A stretch of DNA of 32,616 bases from Solirubrobacterales bacterium (GTDB taxonomy: Bacteria; Actinomycetota; Thermoleophilia; Solirubrobacterales; Solirubrobacteraceae), in NCBI GenBank assembly GCA_019239375.1, contig JAFAZZ010000334.1, positions 1 to 32,616 on the forward strand, written 5' to 3'. The notes under the pieces are model-generated. The model saw only the letters and a list, made by a program, of their open reading frames with translations. It was not told where the DNA came from and did no database searches. A program made the position numbers and the translations under genes. Numbering within the stretch: position 1 is the first letter of the stretch; each line of letters begins with the position of its first letter. Below, in pieces: positions 25,781-32,616 of this stretch.

Positions 25781-28700
25781 ATGGGACCTGGGGCGCCCAG
25801 CGGGCGGCTCGAATTTCGGATCCTGGGACCACTCGAAGTGGTTGCGGGAGAGCGCTTGGTCCCGGTCAAGCCGGCCAAAGCCCGCGCCCTACTGGCCGTG
25901 TTGCTACTCGATCCCGGGCGAGCCGTCTCGGTGGATCGGCTGATCGACGAGCTATGGGGGGACGCGCCTCCAGCTTCGGCCGCGGTGTCGCTGCGGGTGC
26001 TCATGTCTCGCCTGCGGGAAACGCTGGGGTCCTCGGGTGCGCCCCACGCGATCGAGACGCGCTCGCCGGGGTACGCCCTACACGTGCAGCGCGGCCAGAT
26101 CGACGCCGGACGGTTTGAGGGACTGCTGGCGCGAGGACGCGAGGAGCTGAAGCAGGGTCACCCGGAGACAGCCGCGACGACCTTGCGCGACGGGTTGGGC
26201 CTATGGCGCGGTCCGGCGCTGGCCGACGTCTTCGACTCCTTGGCAGCTTCGAGTGAGGCCGCGCGTCTGGACGAGCTGAAACTGGCAGCGCTGGAGGATC
26301 GGGTCGATGCCGACCTGGCTTGCGCTCGGCACAACGAGGTCGTCGCCGAGCTCGAGCAACTGGTGCGGGCACATCCGTTTAGGGAGCGGTTGTGGCGCGC
26401 GCTGATGCTGGCGTTGTACCGCAGCGGGCGCCAGGCCGAGGCGCTCACTGCGTTCACGGAGGTTCGTGACCGGCTTGTTGACGAGCTCGGGATCGAGCCG
26501 TCGCCCGCGGTCCGTGGGCTGCACCAGCAGATGCTCGTGCAATCGCCTGAACTGTCACTCGCTCCGCCGGCGCCGATCACACCGACAGGCCCGCTGACCG
26601 AACACGTCCTGCCGACCGGCGTGGTGACGTTTCTGCTGACCGACGTCGCGCGGTCGACTCGCCTGTGGCAGCGCGCACCGGATGCGATGGCGAGGGCGCT
26701 CGAACGGCTCGAAGAGATCATTCGACAGGCCGTGACCGGCGCGGGCGGGGCAGCGGTGAAGAGCAAGGGCGAGGGGGATTCGACCTTCTCGGTGTTCGCG
26801 CGGGCCACCAACGCCGTCCGCGCCGCACTCGCGTTGCAGGATGACCTGGACGCGGAGGTCTGGCCCCAGGGGATCGAGCTTGAGCTGCGTGTCGCGCTCC
26901 ACACCGGGGAGGCGCGGGAGCGTGAGGGCGACTACTTCGGCACCGCCGTCAATCGCGCTGCGCGGCTGCGGTCACTGGCAGAGCCGGGGCAGACGCTCGT
27001 TTCTGAAACCACGGCTCAGGTGGTCGGCGACGAGCTGCCGGCAGACACGACGCTGCTCGATCTTGGTCGCCGCGGCCTCCCGGAGCTTGCCCGCGACGAG
27101 CGCGTGTTCGAGTTGCGCGCGGGCGGGCGAGCGCCCGTCCCCGCGGTCGAAGAGTTCGCCCGCAGACTGCCCGATCAGCTCGTGGTGACCAGCCAGGTGT
27201 TTGTCGGCCGCCAGCCAGAGATCGACACCCTTTCCGGCCTGTGGACACTCGCCGTCGAAGGGTCGCTGCGAACCGCGCTGCTCTCCGGCGAGCCCGGCAT
27301 CGGGAAGACGCGCCTAGCGGCCGAGCTGGCGCGCCGCGCGCACGCCGACGGAGCGGTGGTCCTGTTCGGTCGTTGCGACGAGGACCTCGGTGTTCCCTTC
27401 CAGCCGTTCTCGGAGGCGTTGAACTCATACGTCCAGGCGTGCCCGACAATGGAGCTCGCGAGCCAGGCCGGACGGGGAGCGGGTGACCTGGCCAGGCTCA
27501 TACCGGACCTCGGAGAGCGGCTGCTCGGCATCCGACCCACAAACATCGGCGACTCGGAGGAGCAGCGCGATAGGCTGTTTGAGGCGGTGACCCGCCTGCT
27601 TGCCGGCGCCTCGCAGGTCCGACCCGTGCTGGTCGTGCTGGACGACCTTCATTGGGCGGCGCGGCCAACGCTGCTGATGCTGCGCCACCTGCTCCGACAT
27701 CGCGAGCCGATGCGGCTCCTCGTCCTCGGTACCTACCGGGACACGGAGCTCGACCGGGCGCATCCGCTGTCGCAGGTCCTCGCCGACCTGCGACGCGAGC
27801 CAGTCCAGGTCGAGCGCCTGCGGCTGCGCGGGCTTGACGCCGACGCCGTCAGCGCGTACGTCGCCGCAACCGGCGGGCAGGCCGACGAAACAGGCAGCGT
27901 CGAGTTTTCGCACACCCTATACGAGAGCACCGAAGGCAACCCGTTCTTCATTGGCGAGGTACTGCGCCACCTCGTCGAATCGGGGCTCGCACGCCACGAA
28001 AACGGGCGTTGGGTCGCGGCGGCCGATTTCGCGGACGTAGGGCTGCCCGAGGGCGTCAAGGACGTGATCACCCGCCGGCTCTCGCGCCTCTCCGAAGCGG
28101 CGAACCGCGCGTTGGCCGGAGCTTCGGTAGTCGGCGCGACGTTTTCGCTCGCCGTGCTCGAGCATGCGGAGCTCGCCGGAAACCCGGACGAGCTGCTCGA
28201 CGCGCTGGAGGAGGCTCTCCACGCCGGGCTGATCTCCGAGACCGGGCCCGCCAGCTACTCGTTCACGCATGCGCTGATCCGCCAGACCCTGTACGGCGAA
28301 CTCACGTCGACCCGCCGCGTCCGACTTCACCGCCGCATCGGCGAGGCGATCGAACGCGCGCCCGGTGCCGACCAGCACGTCGAGGCACTGGCCCACCACT
28401 TCGCTGAGGCGGCGCTCGACGGTCAGATCGCCAAGGCGGCTGATTACGCGCTTGCGGCCGGTCAGAAGGCACTGGATCGACTCGACCCCGAGGAAGCAGC
28501 CGCTCGACTCGAGCGCGGGTTTGAGCTGCTCGATCTCGAACCGACGGCCGATCACGCCCGGCGAGCCGACCTGCTTCTGGCACTCGCTCAAGCGCGTAGC
28601 GAGCTTTTGGACATGGAGGGCAACCACGCGGCAGCGCTCGCCGCCGCTGATGCTGCACACGCGATCGGCTCCGCCGAGCGGCTGGCGCGCGCGGCGCTGG

Positions 28701-29953
28701 TGTACTGGCCGCCGGCCGGAACCGGCGTGGATGATCCGACGTTGCCGGCGCTCGTCGAGCAGGCGCTGGATGCGGTCGGCAACGACCATCCCACGCTGCG
28801 GGTCTTGCTGATCACGCGGTTGACGTTCTACCGCGCGTATCCGCTCGGGCAGGGCTTCGAGAAGGTCGACGAAGCGGAGCGCGCACTCGCGCTCGCCCGT
28901 CAGACCGGCAGCGACGAAGCACTCACCGCGGCGCTCAGACTGACGATCAGAACCTTGTACGGAACCACTCGCATCAGCGAGCAGGTCCCACTCGCCGACG
29001 AACTGCTGGCGATCGGCCGGCGGACGGGCGAGCAGCGGTCGGAGCTGCTCGGGCTCGCGTTCCGTCACAACGCGCACATCCAGCTCGCTGATCGCCCGGG
29101 GTACGAGTCCGACCTCCAAGAGCTCCGACGCCGCGCCGCCGAGGTAGGAACACGCCGGGCCAGGTACATCCTCGCCATCGCGCAGGGCCTACAGGCACTG
29201 ATGGAAGGACGCTTCGCCGACGTCGAGCGGCTCTCTGAGGAGGCGCTCGCGGTCGGTGGCGTGCAGACCGACCGGCTCGCCGGTCATCCCGCTCGCCTCA
29301 CCCGGCTTTACTGGGAGTACGGGCGGCTCGACAGAGCAATCGACACCAGCCGCGAATGGGCCCGGCGAATACGCGGGCACCCCATAGCAAGGGTGTCAAC
29401 GGCCCGACTCCAGGCGGAGCTTGGCCACCAGGAGTCGGCGCAAAGCGTTGTTGATGAGCTCATGGCGAACGACCTCGAAGCCGTGCCACGCGACGTGCAC
29501 TGGCCTTGCGTACTCGCTGACCTCGCGGCGCTCTGCAGCCACCTCCACGACTCTGAGCATGCGCGCCAAGTTTCCGCACACCTTGAGCCATATCGCGGTT
29601 ACGTGGTACTGATGGGCGGCCACCTCTGTGTCGGCGCTGCCGACCGTTTTCTCGGCATGCTCGCCTACACCCTTGGCCAGTCTCACGACGCCGTCACCCA
29701 TCACACAACCGCGTTCGAGCTGGAGCAGCGCCTAAAGGCCGCCCCACTCGCCGCGCGCACCAATTACTGGCGCGCCCGTGCGCTCCACGCTCGCGGCGCG
29801 CCAACCGACGAACAACACGCCGCGACGCTGTTGGAAGCTACGGTCGCCACCGCCCACGAGCTAGGCATGCTCGGCCTCGCCGCAGATGCCCAGGTGCTTC
29901 TAGAAGAGCTCAGCAGACGCTCGCTCGATGACGCGATGCCGCTCACCACTTGA
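25781..29953 (+). CDS. BTAD/SARP-type regulator fused to class III nucleotidyl cyclase and AAA ATPase-TPR domains
   Basis: RLEFRILGPLEVVAGERLVPVKPAKARALLAVLLLDPGRAVSVDRLIDELWG (winged helix), BTAD LWRALMLALYRSGRQAEALTAF, cyclase VVTFLLTDVARSTRLW...KGEGDSTFSVF...NRAARLRSLAEPGQTLVS, ATPase FVGRQPEIDTL / GEPGIGKTRLAAEL / VVLDDLHWA. Confidence 0.93.
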   Translation: MGPGAPSGRLEFRILGPLEVVAGERLVPVKPAKARALLAVLLLDPGRAVSVDRLIDELWGDAPPASAAVSLRVLMSRLRETLGSSGAPHAIETRSPGYALHVQRGQIDAGRFEGLLARGREELKQGHPETAATTLRDGLGLWRGPALADVFDSLAASSEAARLDELKLAALEDRVDADLACARHNEVVAELEQLVRAHPFRERLWRALMLALYRSGRQAEALTAFTEVRDRLVDELGIEPSPAVRGLHQQMLVQSPELSLAPPAPITPTGPLTEHVLPTGVVTFLLTDVARSTRLWQRAPDAMARALERLEEIIRQAVTGAGGAAVKSKGEGDSTFSVFARATNAVRAALALQDDLDAEVWPQGIELELRVALHTGEAREREGDYFGTAVNRAARLRSLAEPGQTLVSETTAQVVGDELPADTTLLDLGRRGLPELARDERVFELRAGGRAPVPAVEEFARRLPDQLVVTSQVFVGRQPEIDTLSGLWTLAVEGSLRTALLSGEPGIGKTRLAAELARRAHADGAVVLFGRCDEDLGVPFQPFSEALNSYVQACPTMELASQAGRGAGDLARLIPDLGERLLGIRPTNIGDSEEQRDRLFEAVTRLLAGASQVRPVLVVLDDLHWAARPTLLMLRHLLRHREPMRLLVLGTYRDTELDRAHPLSQVLADLRREPVQVERLRLRGLDADAVSAYVAATGGQADETGSVEFSHTLYESTEGNPFFIGEVLRHLVESGLARHENGRWVAAADFADVGLPEGVKDVITRRLSRLSEAANRALAGASVVGATFSLAVLEHAELAGNPDELLDALEEALHAGLISETGPASYSFTHALIRQTLYGELTSTRRVRLHRRIGEAIERAPGADQHVEALAHHFAEAALDGQIAKAADYALAAGQKALDRLDPEEAAARLERGFELLDLEPTADHARRADLLLALAQARSELLDMEGNHAAALAAADAAHAIGSAERLARAALVYWPPAGTGVDDPTLPALVEQALDAVGNDHPTLRVLLITRLTFYRAYPLGQGFEKVDEAERALALARQTGSDEALTAALRLTIRTLYGTTRISEQVPLADELLAIGRRTGEQRSELLGLAFRHNAHIQLADRPGYESDLQELRRRAAEVGTRRARYILAIAQGLQALMEGRFADVERLSEEALAVGGVQTDRLAGHPARLTRLYWEYGRLDRAIDTSREWARRIRGHPIARVSTARLQAELGHQESAQSVVDELMANDLEAVPRDVHWPCVLADLAALCSHLHDSEHARQVSAHLEPYRGYVVLMGGHLCVGAADRFLGMLAYTLGQSHDAVTHHTTAFELEQRLKAAPLAARTNYWRARALHARGAPTDEQHAATLLEATVATAHELGMLGLAADAQVLLEELSRRSLDDAMPLTT

Positions 29954-30330
29954 AGCTGAAGCGCACGGGTGCTTCGCCTTTAGCAACGCTCTCGCCATCG
30001 TGCGATGGAGGTGCGCTGGGCGATCGTCAGCGAGACCTCGTGAACATCGAAGCGAGTCTCGGCCCGACCCCGCAACGGATGGCTGATCGGGGCCCGCAGG
30101 TCTTCTGAATCCTGCGAGGATCGGGAAAGCTCGCCGTCAGCCAGCGCGCGCTCTCCGCGGCCAACCGGGTCTTTCGTGGCCGGCGGTTCGCGGCACGCCG
30201 GGCTACCTAAAACGCCGGTGTCCGGCCGAACGGACGCGATGGCTACTACTGCGAGGGACAACGTGCGAATGCTCCGGAGCCGCGCGGCAGTGGCTGCACC
30301 TCGCAGAGCGCGGCATAGTAGGTGGGGGTG

Positions 30331-31332
30331 ATGGCCGAGCGAGATAGAGGTCCGGAGTTCGCCGCTGCCGTCGAACCGCACCGCCGCGCGCTGCTCGTGC
30401 ACTGCTATCGGATGCTCGGCTCGGCCGACGAGGCCGAGGACCTCGTACAAGAGACGATGCTGAGGGCGTGGCGGGCTCACGACCGCTACGACCCCGGCCT
30501 TGCCTCGTTTCGCACCTGGCTTTACCGCATCGCGACGAACGCCTGTCTTAACGCGCTGGAGGGCCGAGCTCGTCGCCCCCTTCCGTCTGGGGTCGGGCGC
30601 CCCTTCGGCGATCCAGATGCCGATTTCGTGCCGGGTCTCGAGGTCCCGTGGCTGCAACCCATTCCGGATCGCCTGCTGGGACGCGCTCCCGAGGATCCGG
30701 CGACGCTGGCGGCCGAGCGCAGCACCGTGCGTCTGGCGGTCGTCGCCGCCTTGCAGCTGCTGTCGGCCAAGCAGCGGGCGGTGCTGATCCTCCGTGACGT
30801 GCTTGGCTTCTCAGCCGCCGAGGTCGCCGCCATCCTCGACACCAGCACCGCCGCGGTAAACAGCGCGCTGCAGAGAGCGCGGGGCGCCTTTGCCGGTCCA
30901 AGCCTCGACGCCGAGGCCCTGACCGAATCGGAGTCCGAGGAGAGGGTGATTGTCGACCGTTACGTGGCCGCATTCGAACGCGGCGACGCCGAGGGGCTCG
31001 CGCAGTTGCTGGCCTCGGAGGTGGTGCTGGAAATGCCTCCGATGTGGAACTGGTACATCGGCACCGTCGCCTACCGCCGCTTCATGACCCGGTTCTTCCA
31101 CGCCCGAGGTTGCGACTGGCGGACCATCCCGGTTTCGGCCAACCGACAGCCGGCGATGGCTGCCTATCGACGCCACGGCGATGAGTACCGGCTGCACACC
31201 CTGCAGCTGTTCACAGTGCAACACGGTGCAATCGCCCGAACCACCGTCTATCAGGATCCAGACGTGTTCGCGATCTTCGAGCTGCCGCGGAATTTGGGCG
31301 ATCGCGATGAGTTGCGGGTGCGCCGCCGGTAG
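30331..31332 (+). CDS. ECF sigma-70 factor with C-terminal SnoaL-like domain (SigX5/TIGR02960-like)
   Basis: HRRALLVHCYRMLGSADEAEDLVQETMLRAWRAHDRYDPGLASFRTWLYRIATNACLNAL; sigma4 LSAKQRAVLILRDVLGFSAAEVAAILDTSTAAVNSALQRAR; C-terminal RYVAAFERGDAEGLAQLLASEVVLEMPP. Confidence 0.93.
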   Translation: MAERDRGPEFAAAVEPHRRALLVHCYRMLGSADEAEDLVQETMLRAWRAHDRYDPGLASFRTWLYRIATNACLNALEGRARRPLPSGVGRPFGDPDADFVPGLEVPWLQPIPDRLLGRAPEDPATLAAERSTVRLAVVAALQLLSAKQRAVLILRDVLGFSAAEVAAILDTSTAAVNSALQRARGAFAGPSLDAEALTESESEERVIVDRYVAAFERGDAEGLAQLLASEVVLEMPPMWNWYIGTVAYRRFMTRFFHARGCDWRTIPVSANRQPAMAAYRRHGDEYRLHTLQLFTVQHGAIARTTVYQDPDVFAIFELPRNLGDRDELRVRRR

Positions 31333-31379
31333 GTATCCGCGACCCGGTCATCCGACCGGCACCACGACAGGAGCAGATC

Positions 31380-31946
31380 ATGCACCGAACCATCGTCATC
31401 GCCTTCTCCACCCTCGACGGCGTCATCGAGGACCCCGACGGTCGCGACGGCACACTGAAGGGCGGCTGGGCCTTCCGTCACGGCCCGGAGTTCGTCGCCG
31501 GCGACAAGTTCAAGCTCGGACTTACCCTCGATACCGGGGTGCTCCTCATGGGGCGCAAGACCTGGCAAGCCTTTGCGAAGCTCTGGCCGAACAGGACCGA
31601 CGAGTTCTCGGCTGCCATGAACCGGATCCCCAAGCTGGTCATCTCCCACACCCCGATCGAGACGAGCACCTGGGCGAACTCCTCGCTGCTCACCGGCGAC
31701 CTCGCGGACGCGGTCGCCGCGCAGAAGGCCGAGCACGATGTCGTCGTGGTTGGAAGTGCCACCGTGGTCCACGCTCTCGCCGAGATGGACCTGGTCGACG
31801 AGTACCGAGTCATGATCTTCCCGGATCTCGTCGGCCACGGCACGAAGCTGTTCACATCCAAAACGGCTCCCACCCATCTACGCCTCATATCGTCCGAGAC
31901 CGCTGGGCCGACTGTCCTGATGCGTTACGAGCGCGAAGCCCGCTGA
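31380..31946 (+). CDS. Dihydrofolate reductase / RibD C-terminal family protein
   Basis: MHRTIVIAFSTLDGVIEDP...GVLLMGRKTWQAFAKLWP...DVVVVGSATVVHALAEMDLVDEYRVMIFPDLVGHGTKLF. Confidence 0.92.
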   Translation: MHRTIVIAFSTLDGVIEDPDGRDGTLKGGWAFRHGPEFVAGDKFKLGLTLDTGVLLMGRKTWQAFAKLWPNRTDEFSAAMNRIPKLVISHTPIETSTWANSSLLTGDLADAVAAQKAEHDVVVVGSATVVHALAEMDLVDEYRVMIFPDLVGHGTKLFTSKTAPTHLRLISSETAGPTVLMRYEREAR

Positions 31947-31985
31947 GGCCTAGTGCCCGCGGAACGGCGATGACGCTTGCCTAGC

Positions 31986-32609
31986 CTATTCGGCGTGCTC
32001 GCCTTCGAGCGCTTCTACGCCTTCTTTGATGACGAACGGTACGACGGCGAGCGCGGCGACGGGGTCTGCCCACCACCAGCCGAGCGCAGCATTCAGCAAG
32101 AGCCCGAGCAGCACGGTCGCGGATAGGTACGCGCATAGCAGAGACTCGGCGGCGTCAGCGACCAGCATGTTGCTTTCGAGGGCCTTACCCGTGCGTCGCT
32201 TGGCGACGCACAGCGACGGCATGACCAGTAGCGCGGCGGCTGACACGGCCACACCCGCCACGCTGCTGTCCGGCTTGCTCGCGGTGATCAATGTGGCGAA
32301 GGCGTTGACGACGATGTACGTCGCCAACAGGAAGAAGGTCACGCCGATCACCCGCAGCGCACGTCCCTCGCCCCGGACGGTCCGATCGGTCTGCTCCGCT
32401 CGGAAGGCTTGTAGCACCACGAACGCGGCAGCGAACTCGATCACCGAGTCGACGCCAAACGCCATGAGGGCGACGCTGCCCGCGGCAACCCCAGCCGCGA
32501 CAGCGACAGCCGCCTCCGCCGTCATCCAAGTCAGCGTGAAGGCCTCCAGCGCGATCCCGCGACGGACCAGGCCATCCCGTGTGGCGTCGTGAGCACTCAT
32601 CGCGGTCAC
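31986..32609 (-). CDS. Cation diffusion facilitator-like membrane transporter, short form
   Basis: About six hydrophobic segments; AAGSVALMAFGVDSVIEFAAAFVVL, ESNMLVADAAESLLCAYLS, GWWWADPVAALAVVPFVIKEGVEAL. Confidence 0.75.
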   Translation of the reverse strand: MTAMSAHDATRDGLVRRGIALEAFTLTWMTAEAAVAVAAGVAAGSVALMAFGVDSVIEFAAAFVVLQAFRAEQTDRTVRGEGRALRVIGVTFFLLATYIVVNAFATLITASKPDSSVAGVAVSAAALLVMPSLCVAKRRTGKALESNMLVADAAESLLCAYLSATVLLGLLLNAALGWWWADPVAALAVVPFVIKEGVEALEGEHAE

Positions 32610-32616
32610 TGGGAAG

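Noticed and set aside
29980-30657. 225-aa minus-strand ORF overlapping the sigma factor start
   Set aside because: Antisense to a strongly supported sigma-70 gene and no recognisable domain.

Overview
High-GC (actinobacterial-type) chromosomal window. I call about 21 intact or nearly intact protein genes and several gene relics. I see no rRNA, tRNA, CRISPR array or intact transposase. Left half (1-14.3 kb, nearly all minus strand): a catabolic-looking gene block with NmrA-like and SnoaL-like proteins, a redoxin, five intact alpha/beta-hydrolase genes (four with an Asp-type nucleophile elbow), an enoyl-CoA hydratase, two tandem LAL-type LuxR regulators and a degenerate SDR. A type-B carboxylesterase (14336-15952) then diverges from a plus-strand set: a GMC oxidoreductase with a ferredoxin-like CX2CX2CX3C motif, a Rieske-like ferredoxin whose first motif reads C-T-C instead of C-x-H, and an ABC-2/DUF3533-like membrane protein. 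The right half has an M23 peptidase, an uncharacterised coupled gene pair (22013-23220), a fatty acyl-CoA ligase with a coupled small ORF, a giant BTAD + cyclase + ATPase regulator, an ECF sigma factor with a SnoaL-like C-terminus, a RibD/DHFR-family protein and a CDF-like transporter. Best second-look items: (i) the GMC/Rieske pair with unusual Fe-S motifs; (ii) a leader element shared by two hydrolase genes about 8 kb apart; (iii) the uncharacterised R/S-rich, glycine-zipper two-gene operon; (iv) an intergenic block of GCATGCG-TTTGGTCG repeats; (v) a cluster of gene relics. All family names come from reading motifs by eye; no database search was run.
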